Positions 21,733 through 33,002 of a DNA stretch of 64,000 nucleotides are shown one piece after another. Each line of letters opens with the position of its first letter. Within the stretch, counting starts at the first letter, position 1. The position numbers and the translations under genes were made by a program. Below the pieces are notes generated by a model, which had not been told where the DNA came from, did no database searches, and was given only the letters and a program-made list of their open reading frames with translations. The DNA comes from Saxidomus purpurata (Eukaryota; Mollusca; Bivalvia; Venerida; Veneridae), in assembly GCA_022818135.1 (NCBI GenBank), contig JAFMSR010000017.1:5554291-5618290 (forward strand), given 5' to 3'.

Positions 21733-21893
21733 AAAGTCGCCTTGGCGCTGTGGTAGCGTTCGCCTCAGGATCAAATGATCCCTGGTTCAATCCCCACCAG
21801 TGACAAGTTGCATTTGTGTCCTGAGGCAAGACATAGTTGTTCCACATTATCTCTGTCTCTTCGAAGTTTATTCCATGCATCTGAAGTGAGTCT
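21733..21893 (+). repeat. tRNA-derived SINE-like element (right arm)
   Basis: Inverted counterpart of 11811-11968. A box near TGGCGCTGTGGTAGCG (21743-21758) and B box GGTTCAATCCC (21783-21793) are both well preserved. The tail is uninterrupted, giving the pre-insertion state of the site that received a Penelope-type fragment in the left arm. Confidence 0.57.
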
Positions 21894-23289
21894 ATAGAGT
21901 GCTTTATATAATTATCAATATAAGTTGTACAATTTTGCGGTCTCGTAACCGAGAAAAAATAAATTTAGTTCGGCGTTGCAAAAACGGTGTTTTAGTAGAA
22001 TACGGGCTATCGTATATCAAGACTCCCGTAGTTTTAAGTACACTGAATATCATATACTAGTAACATACGGACTTGCAGCGTATATGACCACGTAGTATAT
22101 GACCTTTGTTTTCTAAGTTTTCCGTATATTTTTCGATATATTGATAATATTCGGAGTTCCGTACTCTTCCGTATATCAACCCCTTTTCCGCAGTCCGAAA
22201 CGGTGTTACAAGTGGTATTTTGAAAGTAGAGGACAAGGGGCTGATGGTGTTAAATCCTAGGATTTGTTAACGCATGAGTTAATTGGGCAGCGGGGATATA
22301 TAGAGAAAAGTAATTACCCGGGGCTGCGATTGCACAATTGACATTGGGCTAGGTTAATGGGGTTGCGGTGGATATGATACTTAAAAGGCGTAACCTGTGT
22401 TGCGGTGACACGTGGGTTCCATTTGTTGAGTACCTTGGGCTGTGGGTATACTTTATATACACAGGAAACATTATTAAAAGGCGTGTATTGATTGCAGGAG
22501 CACGGGGAATAGTACGTGGGGCGGAGATGATACTTATAGAAACGATGTTAAAAGAGATGCATCAATTCTAGAGGAGTTAATTTGGCTGCGGGGCACAAAG
22601 GCATGGTGTGAAACTGTGGCTGTGTGAATGCTAGTAGGAACATGCGTTAGTACACTTAGTCGCAGGAATACATACGGAGGTGAAGTAACTCGAAACTGTG
22701 TTGGTACAGGGGAGAGGACCGAGGTGCAGGTATATCAGAGAAAGCGAGGTTACCAAGAGTTCTGACTTGAAATCTTTGACATGTGGGAGACTTAAAATGA
22801 TACACGGACTGCTGTGATCCGTAGGGACACGCGATCAAGTTCATGAGGCTGCCAGGAAACATACAGAGAGGAATTATCCCTGGGCTGCGTTGATACACGG
22901 GGTACGGGGCTGAGTTTATTTGATTGCAGGGATATTGATGGAGGGTTCTTTTAATTATTGGGAACACGGACTCGAATTGATAAGCATACGAAATACTTAA
23001 GAGCCGGTTTAACCAATGCTGTTGTGAGAGTTGACCGCTTGGCGATGAGTTTTTGAGTCACTGCAGCCATACATCCCGAAGTAGTATAGCTTACGGAAAT
23101 ACTAAAGGGAAGAACCAAAATCGTTGTTGATATGTGAAAACATGGGGCTGAGTTCTTGGAGCTCTGGGGATACTTGCTGCGGAGAAAATATAGGCCACGG
23201 AGCCAACTTTAAGAACATACGGGACTAAACAGGGCTGTTGGGCTAATTTCCTACTCGTTTAAAACTACATATTAAGCTATCTGTTAAAT

Positions 23290-25770
23290 TTGAGCATAGC
23301 GGTCCAAAAGTCACATAATCTAAACGCAGATGCAAAGAAGTATTTCTTCTTTCATTCGGTCTTACTCACAAATATTTTGTTCTTAAAGTTTGCAGAATGT
23401 AATAGTCAAAGATTATACGAGAAAATGAACGAACTGCAAAGAAAACTTTTAAGAAAAAACCGTGTGAGTAGAGTGAGTGACCTCGAACCGAAAGGAAAAG
23501 TTCTTGATACACTTTACGAAGATGGAGTTCTCACTGAAAATGACCTTGAACTGGTGTCGTCTGCAAATACGAGGAAAGAACGTTGTCACAAACTGCTATC
23601 CTTATTGCCTACCCGCGGGCCCTCAGCGTACGGGTCGTTCCAGAGAGCGCTGTATTCTGGAAAGTATGATATTCTAGCATACCAGTTAAATCCTGAGAAG
23701 AACGATCAGGAAAGTTCAGATCAAAGATATATCGTTCCTACCAAGAAATGTAACCACTGTCTTATGTTCCTAAAAAAGTTGCAAAGTCAGGGAAAATATT
23801 TAAATGTCCTTCTTAACAGAATTATTACATATCATTGTTGTCTGCTCTTAGACAATATTGAACCGAGGGATGTGGTAGATCAGCTGTTTCAAGACCACGT
23901 AATTACTGCAGACGACATTGATAGAATAGAAGCACGTCTCACTCGGAGAGACCGGTGTGAAACTTTGTTTGAAATTTTGCTAGCTACACGTATTCATGGG
24001 AACGAGGTTGTTGAAAGTTTAAAACTTGCACTCTTGAAGAAATATGCTTATATAATTGAACATATTACTAACGATTTTGACGATATACAACTTCTAAGGA
24101 AAGCCTGTGACACTAGTAAAACACAAGAAGGGAGCATAGAGCAAACATTCACTAGCGACCATGAGGTTCTACTGAAACCAAGACTGGTCGAACCTACGAT
24201 GCAGTATTCTGATGGGTACATTGAAGGCTCAGATGGTACGCACAAAATACATGCAATAAGAAAAACAAACAATTCTACAAGCTCTTCTACAAGAGAGCAA
24301 CAAGAAAGATCAGTGAGTACATTGACAAGTTTTCATGACCCTGATCAAAACAGCGGGACCGACCTAAAAGATTCAGTAAAATGTCCTGTGAAAATCAATA
24401 CCGAAAATGTCACTGTATTGTCTCACTTTGACGTCATTATCGATGCAAAATGTTCAAACGATACAATTAACTGTTCAAGTGATGAGTATGTCGATATGTC
24501 ATTGAAACATCGTACCGGCATCTCCGACAGAAATGACTTTATCGGAAAAGAGGCGATGAAGTCATTGGTCGACACTAGGACTGTTAAAAGAACCGAAAAG
24601 GAAATCAGTGATGTCAAGGCAGAAAACGGAAATTTGCACAACATCAAACGAAGTCAGACGAATAAAACGACAATGAACAGCGTTCAGAATTTAACAGACA
24701 GTACAGCTGAAGTGAACCCTGACCAAACACGCGATCGATTTTCTTCAAAACGAGCACAAATACAGAAACAGATAACTACTTTTCATAGCGAACGACCGAG
24801 TAGACGTCTGACTGTGGCTTTTAACTATCTAAGTACACTTATCAATCAGGGTGATTTCGATAAATTCGAAGAAACGTGTTTAAAGTTACAGAATCGTTTT
24901 TCCAGTAAATATGACCTGATTTGTATTATTGGATATCTTAAAACGAGCAAGGATTTATTTCACACGGACTTTGACGCCGCAAAGAGTAACATCGATTCTA
25001 CACTGACTCTTGTTTCTAAGACAAATAACCCGCGTTATTTCACCTTAGAAATTTTCAATGCAAAGACCCGTATGTATATCACCCAGAAGAAACTAAAAAA
25101 AATCCAAACGACACTAGACGAGGCAATGATGATATTTGAGACTGACCCTGTTGGTTGCACAGGTAGAGTAGCTGGTTGGCTTTATGTCAATGATGCTAGG
25201 AACAAAACTGCTCAGCTATCATGTCTGAATCTCAATAATCCAAACGCTTTAACAGTATATGAGCGCTTATTTGAACATGCCAGGAGAAGCTTCCAGAGAT
25301 CAATGATGCAGTTTAAATGCGATGGCGGGAAAGATGGGCCGTTCGGTTTTGGGTACGCTCTTTGTAGACTGGTCATATTGTTGTTACGATGTGGAGACAA
25401 TGGTCTCACAATGAACTCTCTGACTCCGTTAACGGACGACATACAAACAGCTGGGCAACATTTGCAGCATTTAAAAGATTCGGATATAATGATTTCAAAA
25501 ATCCTTGACATGCAGTTTCGCATGGCCAATTGTGACTACCAATTCAGGCGAGGTAATTACGTACAAGCTCTAGAGCATGCGCAAATAGCTTATGATCTGG
25601 CAACTGAAATGAGATTGTTGGAGTTCACAGAACATGCATATAACAGAGTTTCATTCCTGAAACCAAAGTTGTCCGCATATTTCGTTGCAAATGAACTTTC
25701 TGAGGAAGAAACGCAGAGAATTTTATTCCAGGATTCATCAGATTCTGATCATCATTCTGAAAGTGAATAG
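23290..25770 (+). CDS. Tandem-CARD protein with helical-repeat C terminus (right)
   Basis: Second copy of the CARD gene, in the right arm and opposite orientation. The frame opens at TTG (23290); the first ATG is at 23425 (codon 46). It is intact over 826 codons with the same layout as the left copy: two CARD-like domains, polar linker, TPR-like helical region, acidic tail. It differs from the left copy at 9 residues (for example I60R, and A to E in CARD2), about 1.1 percent, with no frameshift or stop in either. That level suits either two haplotypes or a very recent duplication. The neighbouring receptor gene in this arm is broken although this gene is not. Confidence 0.85.
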   Translation: MSIAVQKSHNLNADAKKYFFFHSVLLTNILFLKFAECNSQRLYEKMNELQRKLLRKNRVSRVSDLEPKGKVLDTLYEDGVLTENDLELVSSANTRKERCHKLLSLLPTRGPSAYGSFQRALYSGKYDILAYQLNPEKNDQESSDQRYIVPTKKCNHCLMFLKKLQSQGKYLNVLLNRIITYHCCLLLDNIEPRDVVDQLFQDHVITADDIDRIEARLTRRDRCETLFEILLATRIHGNEVVESLKLALLKKYAYIIEHITNDFDDIQLLRKACDTSKTQEGSIEQTFTSDHEVLLKPRLVEPTMQYSDGYIEGSDGTHKIHAIRKTNNSTSSSTREQQERSVSTLTSFHDPDQNSGTDLKDSVKCPVKINTENVTVLSHFDVIIDAKCSNDTINCSSDEYVDMSLKHRTGISDRNDFIGKEAMKSLVDTRTVKRTEKEISDVKAENGNLHNIKRSQTNKTTMNSVQNLTDSTAEVNPDQTRDRFSSKRAQIQKQITTFHSERPSRRLTVAFNYLSTLINQGDFDKFEETCLKLQNRFSSKYDLICIIGYLKTSKDLFHTDFDAAKSNIDSTLTLVSKTNNPRYFTLEIFNAKTRMYITQKKLKKIQTTLDEAMMIFETDPVGCTGRVAGWLYVNDARNKTAQLSCLNLNNPNALTVYERLFEHARRSFQRSMMQFKCDGGKDGPFGFGYALCRLVILLLRCGDNGLTMNSLTPLTDDIQTAGQHLQHLKDSDIMISKILDMQFRMANCDYQFRRGNYVQALEHAQIAYDLATEMRLLEFTEHAYNRVSFLKPKLSAYFVANELSEEETQRILFQDSSDSDHHSESE

Positions 25771-26489
25771 CCGTGTGTTTGTAACAATGAAATACTAATT
25801 GCAGCGAAGAACGGTACATGGTTGAAAATACATTAAATATACTTTACAGTGCTCAGTAAAATTTGTAGATGCTTTCCCTTTTGTAAAATTTGGTGTGCTT
25901 TTGGGTTTTATATTGCATTTTATAACAGGAAACATCTTTATCTACTAATTATTTTACAGACTACATAAATATACCGTTATACATTCCTGCCAGAATAGGT
26001 TAATTACTTAGATTGTTCTTCAAAATGGCCATTCTGCATTCATTAGTGTGCTTAAACACAATTTTAGAATGTGTATGAAATAATTTAGACTGACTTACTT
26101 TTGTTAAGGAATAGAAATGAAAATATATGTTTTATTTTAATCTCGGACTGGAACACCAATCTACTAGAAATACAAATATGAGAAACAAATATGATTTTGA
26201 AAAGAAAGTTACATTGTACAGCTTGCGAAACCAGCCAAATATATTTTCATTAATCTCAAGTAATTATCTTACAATTTTTTATTACTTAGATTTTACAACA
26301 TCTTATGTAATTAAAATTTGTTTTCAGTTAGTCATTTTAAACACAGACAAAATTTGTAGACCTTGATATTTAATTCATAAGTACCAGATTGAAAATAAGT
26401 TGTAACAATTTAATGGGTTATCCTGTGTCATATGTATGTTTTAGGATATTGTCAATAAATTATTCATGTTATGTATAGCGAAATAGAGT
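25771..26489. other. 3-prime flank of right CARD gene
   Basis: Non-coding, AT-rich, closely matching 7001-7718. No gene seen. Confidence 0.55.
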
Positions 26490-27233
26490 TGCGTGCCTAT
26501 TTGTGATACTTTATACTTGTGATAGTTATCTGTGATATAATTTAATAATAAATAAATGTCAATTTGTAACTTAAATGTATGACATATAAATTCACGAATA
26601 AAACGCAATCATTGTCAGTTTTCTATCGATTAATGGACAAATAGTCCCGATACATATTGTATACATGTTGTTATACATAAATATAGTATTAATTTCATTA
26701 TTTCATTATTGATTATGAAAAGTTATATGTATTTGTTAAAGTATTTTGTTGAGTATAAATAAATCAGTTAAAATGTTTGAGGCGAGGTATTTATTTGATT
26801 TGAATGCAGACAAGAACTAAATTACAATCTTAAGTGTATGTCCTTGTTATTTACAAGAATAAACAGATCTAATTAATGACTTATTTGTATTATAGAGGAT
26901 ATTTGTTTTTGTTATTTTTTGAGTGGATATGTAATATATCCCACTGAGAAGTGATACAACTGTAATATTTTTTATAGTAAATGTTCTATTTGTGAATAGT
27001 ATCAACATGCATGTACATTAACTCACCTAACGTTTTCATTTTTTTCCCGTTATTTTCATGATTAGCCGTTTTAGGTCTGAGCCGGCACAATGATCATCAG
27101 CGATGATATATTCTATATCAGAAACTAGAATTGATTAGCAGACATGTTTCCTAAGAGTTGTAGAGACAGTCTAAACAGACTTTTGATTTCTGCTTTTCAG
27201 AGTTTGTGAATATTTAACACTGAATAAAATGGC
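26490..27233. other. Right-arm segment missing from left arm
   Basis: AT-rich non-coding sequence with no recognisable gene. Its last 30 bases resemble the flanks that follow the TLR genes (GTTTGTGAATATTTAACACT), which indicates that the right arm keeps the older arrangement and the left arm lost this part where the Penelope-type fragment now lies. Confidence 0.6.
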
Positions 27234-27670
27234 TTGGAACTAAGCTATAGTAACATTTTTCTTGTACATGTACCGTTTCCAACCGAAAGTTATACATCGA
27301 AATAGAACAGCTTGAATTGCAAAATAGCGTAGTTATTACTATAAATACGAAGGAACACCGACTGACGTGAGATACTGACCATCTGATTCTAAACAGTACA
27401 TACCTTCATCATAAAACTGCAGACCTAGGCTTTGTTTATTGCATTCATTAAACTGCGGACCTAGGCCTTGTTTATTGCACAGCCAAACATGAACATTCCT
27501 TAGCCACAGGAAATATTTGTGTAAAATAATGAAATATTCTTGTAAAGGATGACAGTGCTAACTTTATAATATGTCTTGCTGATATGCCAATAAACTTAAA
27601 TTAAGCTTAATTGAATTGTTCATGCTAGACACGAGGTAAGCTAATAGTCTAACCTCTAAAGCATGCTTAA

Positions 27671-28008
27671 AGGTCCAGTACTAACGAAAGCGAAAATTCA
27701 AATTTTCTTTAAAAAACACAGAAATAAGTTATTTTTAATAAAAAATGAAAGCTGGTATGTAGAAATTCTAAATAAACCATAGTACATGTACAATTATTTT
27801 TCTATGCATTATGAACAAAGTTAAAAAGACCTTGGTAGTCATTTTGTCGAATCACTGAGATTTCAACATAATACACATACTTTTCTTCGTGTTCCAAACA
27901 CTTTCTGGAAATTTTAACCTGCAAATCTACATTATTTAGTGTCTTGCATAAGGGAATGTACTTGCCATTGAAATTACTGTCACTTAATTTTCGCTTAGTA
28001 GTGGACCT
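27671..28008. mobile_element. piggyBac-type MITE (TTAA target), right arm
   Basis: Inverted counterpart of 6061-6397, flanked by TTAA at 27667-27670 and 28009-28012, with the same termini and no coding sequence. Confidence 0.72.
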
Positions 28009-28973
28009 TTAACATAACCTTGTCATAATATATTATGAGTTATTGCAATTATTTCTATGAAATTATCCAAGCTAGAAAATAGCGTGCAACACTTAATTCA
28101 TCGTCCTCTGTACACTGTGATTATAATGCGATGTTGGATTCTCACAAATGATATTTTGGCTATACAGCTGACGTCACAACCGCTACATGTACCTCATTGG
28201 ATGTTGTTCTAAACAACTCAAGTATGACGAAGGCTTCTTCTGGTTGGTTGTTCTGTTGCAAAAATTGAAACTAGGTTTGTAAAGGACTGCAATGATACTT
28301 GACATATTCCATCACCGTGAAGATTAAATATTTTTTGGTAAAAAAAGGCATTGGCCTTGAATAATTCTGTTCATTACTTAAGCAGTAAAACGGAGGTATT
28401 ACTAGTAAATCCGTCTTTAATGACAACACTCCAGCTTGATAACAAATCAGTGTTTTGTGAACGAAAGGTCTGGCTATGTAGTATTCCTATATAAAATGCA
28501 TTAACGCATTTTAAGCCCCACTTATATTGTTATATCCCAATACTACTAAAACACTTTTCGCCTTTAAGTGGTACAAACTTAAAGATGTTCATTCCATGAC
28601 TCAAAGTCAAACACTGACAGGTGTTGAGTTGATAGAAAATACTGTCAAACCTTACCAAAACAGTCAGCCAAGGGATACTAAAAGTGTTTAATAAGAAGCG
28701 TTTACTAAACTGATATTTGTCCACTTAAAAGTGCTTGTTAACAAGGCTGTGCTTAAGGCAAATATTTTCCCAATTGTTACACCATAGAAAACAAGTGGTA
28801 CTTCTTTTGAGAATATCCATGAATGTTCAGTTGGCACTCCATTAACAATTGGTATTTCCATTCAAATTGAAAGATGGACAAAAACAAAAATAATATCAAA
28901 CAGGGAATGCCACGTACCAAAAACGCAGCCTCCCCAAAACGAGCCCCACAGCACCCAGAAGTGCACACCACCA

Positions 28974-28974
<1 letters not shown>

Positions 28975-29007
<33 letters not shown>

Positions 29008-29092
29008 ACGCACACGCACACGCACACGACACACACACACAATCATGTACACACACACATATACACTACCAACACACACTAGCATACAAAGC
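28975..29092. repeat. (CA)n / (CACACG)n microsatellite in Penelope-like element
   Basis: CA run with CACACG hexamer variants, then further CA blocks. Every longer copy of the family here carries such a tract at the same internal position, with different length and interruptions. Confidence 0.85.
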
Positions 29093-29448
29093 AAACACAC
29101 GAGGACAAAACGAACAATTAAAGGAACACAGTGGGGCACCGCCTTGGAACGGTCAGTGGCAAAAACACCACTGGGGAGCTTAAACCGGTTTATGGTGCGC
29201 ACCCAACCTCACTCTTACCCCCACCATGTTCCAAAGTCACAGGACAGTGTAAATAAAAGTAATCCCTGCTAGGTGAATCTCTAACACACGCAATGGAAAC
29301 AAAAGGCATGGTATGTAAAACACAAAAATGCTCGTGTATAAATATATAAAAAGCAAACCTTGAGAACCAAAAAACGTATGTACTCAATGCCTTTGCAGAA
29401 GGCAGAGCACCAAGAGAAACACCCTTAAGGGCCCGACGAAACAGGCCA

Positions 29449-29512
29449 GAGGACAGAAATCAAAACAGTTTCGTCCCAGTGGGATTTAAAAACTGCCCAT
29501 CACAGAGTCCTC
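29449..29512 (-). promoter_or_regulatory. Candidate SECIS element (type II)
   Basis: On the minus strand: helix I GAGGAC/GTCCTC (29512-29507 with 29454-29449); a short internal loop; core quartet strands TGA (29502-29500) and TGAT (29462-29459); helix II of about 10 pairs including three G-U and a U-U next to the quartet; AAA (29487-29485) 12 bases after the quartet; and an apical mini-stem TCCC/GGGA, the type II form. It lies within 80 bases of the RT stop codon, in the 3-prime UTR position expected for animal selenoprotein mRNAs. The same 64 bases occur unchanged at 56280-56343. Confidence 0.72.
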
Positions 29513-29523
29513 CCCCTCTTCCG

Positions 29524-31092
29524 TCAGACACAATCAAAGAGGGAAGCATAGCGTCCAACTGTAAACGGGTTGAACACCAAACATGCGGTGTGTCTCAAAA
29601 CAGTTGGGTCGTAACCTCTTTTAACAAAACGTTTTATAATTTTAGCAAATACAGTTGGAAAATTGCCATGACCCAAAATCTTACGAAGTTTGTAAACTAC
29701 ATCCCCATAAAAATCGGGTTTTGAAATACCTTCTCGCAGAAGAGTCTTTAGATTACTATTGAATTTCAAAACCAAATCAGAATTACGATAGTAAAATTTA
29801 GCAAAATATTTACGCAATTTGTAATAACGGTAGCCCTGTTGAAGAAGTTTATTTGTAATATATTGATTACGTTCATTGAAATCCTCAACATAACTACACG
29901 CTCTGGCAAACCGAATTAACTGAGAAATGTATACCCCATAAGATGTAGCATGAGGTACATCCCCATCCAAATGGGGGAAATTTACAATACTAAAATTAAA
30001 ATCATCCCTCTTGTCATAAATTTTGGTATGCATAATATTGTTATAAATAGAGAGATGTAAATCTAAAAATGAAGCACCAGTATCCAAATTGTTAGTTTTA
30101 ATTAACTGGAGTTCCCGGGGATAAATAGTGTCCACCAATTGACCAAAAAACGGGTTATCCATATTAAGAATATCATCCAGATAGCGTGATGTATTATTAA
30201 AAGCAGTGATAATGTCTGCCTGCGTGTCTGGAGAAAGACTCAACATAAAGTCTCTTTCATAACAATATAAAAACAAATCTGCGACAAGGGGTGCACAATT
30301 TGTTCCCATGGGAATACCGATTACTTGTCTGAAAACTGCATTCCCAAACCTTATATAAATGTTGTTCAATAAAAAGGAAAGGGCTTTACAAACTTCGTCA
30401 CAGGTCCACATAGTATAATGTTTAACAATACAGCTAGTAAAAAAAGCTTTATCGAAATTGCAGGCGAGAAATGTAACATTCTCCCTGGCAAAAGTCGTTT
30501 GAATTAGGGCAGTTAGCTTGTCATTTATCAAATTATGTGGTAAAGTGGTATACAGTGTAGAAAAATCGTATGTACTGACTGAAGTTACTTTGTAATTATT
30601 AACTTTAAACTTATCCAGGATTTCGCCAGAATTTTTTATCGACCAAAATAAATGTTTACCAGAGTTTTCGTATACTTTATCACAATATCTTTTCACGTGG
30701 GCTTTTATAGCAGTTAGGCAAGATGTTAATAGTTTTGAAATATTTGTAGTGGTACAAGAGCTTGAATTAGCGATGAAACGAGCTTTATATGGTTGTTTAT
30801 GTAATTTAGGAATCCAGTACATAGTAGGAAGTTTAATATGTTGATCATCTATACGAACTTTCAAATTAGAAACTTCACTGATGTGATCAGTGACCACATT
30901 TTGTTCAACGGAAGGACTCAATATATAAGCTTTAGTGCTATTTAGTTCGTTTTGTAAAACATTAATATAATGTAGGCGTCAAATGATGATAATATTGTTG
31001 GCCGCCTTGTCTGCTGGAACTAAGACATACTTAGAATGAAATTCTTGGATTTCCGTTTTCAGATGTCTTAAAGTAAACTTGGGTTTTGGTGG
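29524..31092 (-). CDS. Penelope-like reverse transcriptase with in-frame UGA
   Basis: Reading from the truncated 5-prime edge gives 522 codons with one internal UGA (30979-30981). Upstream of it is PADKAANNIIII and downstream RLHYINVLQNEL, a fingers-region signature; relatives, as I recall them, have cysteine at that position. RT motifs follow: YDFSTLYTTLPH (motif A), IGIPMGTNCAPLVADLF (motif B), and RYLDDIL (motif C, catalytic YxDD). The thumb region ends in a C-terminal CLVFNPFTVGRY segment and then a UGA stop at 29524-29526. In the family this enzyme copies the element RNA into DNA at the target. All other codons are open, which argues against simple decay and favours UGA decoded as selenocysteine. 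The 5-prime part of the gene is missing. Confidence 0.85.
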
Positions 31093-31160
31093 TAAGTCTG
31101 TTTAAGAAAATTAGTGAGGTAAAAGATTATCCAAATGGCGACTTATCCAAATGGCGACTT

Positions 31161-31676
<516 letters not shown>

Positions 31677-31906
31677 ATACAGCCTGTACTGTATTCAAAA
31701 CATATTACAAGGATTAGTCATTTGTGTCAGCTTTTTGTTTTATAATAAGGAAAAATTCACATTGGTACTTGAATGTGAAAAGACAAGTGTAGCACTTTTC
31801 ACACTTGTAACACTACTTTGCAAAGACGACAGAAAGATGTTTCATAAGGCACTTCAGCGAACTCATATTTCAATCAGCATTTTACAGTGAAAAACAAATA
31901 TCAATA

Positions 31907-32980
31907 CAGTATAACCTCCGCAGAGCAACATCTGGCGGATGCAGGAGTTTTGGTTGCTCTAGAGAGGTGTTGTTGTTCGGAGGGAGTTGGATGGAGGACC
32001 ATATTTAGCTGGTGCTATTTAACCTTAAATTGTAATTACATACCTACATGTACCCAAGTACCAAAACAATAGATTTACATCATATTTATTTCAAGTGTTC
32101 TATTATTTATTAAAATGATACTGCAAAATATCAAAAGAAATATTCTATCAACACAACTCAATAATCTAAGAAACACATCACAAAAGTTACTGTATCTGCT
32201 GTCATTGTTTGAAAAACAACTGATGAGTTGATGAGTTGTATAGTTACTGTATCTGTCGTTTTACAACAATTTCACTGTTTGAAAAAGTCACTTATTTTCG
32301 GTTGCCAGTCATTGCCTTAAAGCTAATGTCAGAAACAATTGATGAGATGTCCATAACTGAACACAGAAGTTTTGCATTTCCCTTTTCGCAGGCGAAGTCC
32401 CTTAATTTCTTAACACATTCCCTTGCTTCAAAAAGTGAGCATACAACTTTAGTATCAGATACATTTTCTTCCCCCACAGTTTCGAAATCACTACCACTGT
32501 CATACTACTTCCGTAGATGCAACGACTACGCGCAAGTTCAATGAGTGAAATGTCATCATCAGAATCTGACTCACTCTCTGTTTCAACTGGTACCTGCCTC
32601 AGGTTTTCAAATCCACATTTGTTGAAACACTTCATTATAGTTGTTGCATCAACAGCTTTCCATGCACGACTAATCCAGAATATGGTGTCTAACACAGTTA
32701 TCTGCTTCAGCAGTTCACTACCACTGAGTGTAGACTTCTCCATTTCATTAATGATATGTTGACTCTGTTGCTGATAGAATTTTAGTTTCATGGTTTGGAT
32801 TATTCCCTGGTCCATTGGCTGTGCCACTGAGGTTGCTGGGAGAAACACCACTTTAACATTGTTAAACTAAATGTTCGGATGAGACGGTGCATTGTCTATG
32901 AATAGAAGGATGTTCCTCTTTTGACGTTTCATCTGCTTGTCAACACCTTGTAACCATTCCTCAAATAATCCACTGTTCAT
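31907..32980 (-). mobile_element. Tigger-like (pogo/mariner superfamily) DNA transposon, truncated
   Basis: Left end CAGTATAACCTCCGCAGAGC follows a TA (31905-31906), the usual TA target of Tc1/mariner-type elements. The element is cut off at its other end near 32980 and carries only the C-terminal half of a transposase on the minus strand. It sits in what was the 5-prime UTR of the right-arm receptor gene; the matching left-arm site (about 4893) is empty. Confidence 0.8.
32298..32980 (-). pseudogene. Tigger/CENP-B-type transposase fragment
   Basis: Translation from 32980 gives a DDE-transposase segment with NILLFIDNAPSHPN, then a TAG stop, then VVFLPATSVAQPMDQGIIQ, the recognisable end of a Tigger/Jerky-family catalytic core, followed by a tail rich in Ser/Asp. 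The N-terminal DNA-binding half and first catalytic residues are missing and there is at least one nonsense codon, so it is dead. Confidence 0.82.
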
Positions 32981-33002
32981 TTAAAATATCTAAAACTTTT
33001 TA

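Larger units (their letters stand above)
28881..31092 (-). mobile_element. Penelope-like retroelement, Naiad-type, 5-prime truncated
   Basis: Minus-oriented copy of about 2.2 kb. In element order: reverse transcriptase frame (31092-29524), SECIS-like fold just after the stop, a long 3-prime region, a CA/GT microsatellite, and the conserved terminus ending near 28881. It interrupts TLR-upstream sequence that is continuous in the left arm at about 5175. A second, shorter copy lies 68 bp away in opposite orientation (31161-31676). No GIY-YIG endonuclease follows the RT, which fits either endonuclease-less Penelope elements or the Naiad/Chlamys clade, where that domain is N-terminal; the N terminus is lost here. 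Near identity to 55706-56569 suggests recent activity. Confidence 0.87.

Noticed and set aside
29190..29387. 65-codon frame downstream of the Penelope-like RT, repeated at 56021-56218
   Set aside because: Conserved only because both copies of the element are nearly identical; it is 3-prime UTR sequence without recognised domain.
29500..29502. Second UGA downstream of the RT stop as another selenocysteine codon
   Set aside because: This UGA forms the quartet of the SECIS-like fold, so it is structural. The UGA at 29524 is only about a dozen bases from that fold, closer than recoding normally permits, so I treat it as the true stop.
32222..32246. CTGATGAG as a second hammerhead core
   Set aside because: No GAAA with flanking stems follows; it is a short direct repeat of TGATGAGTTG.
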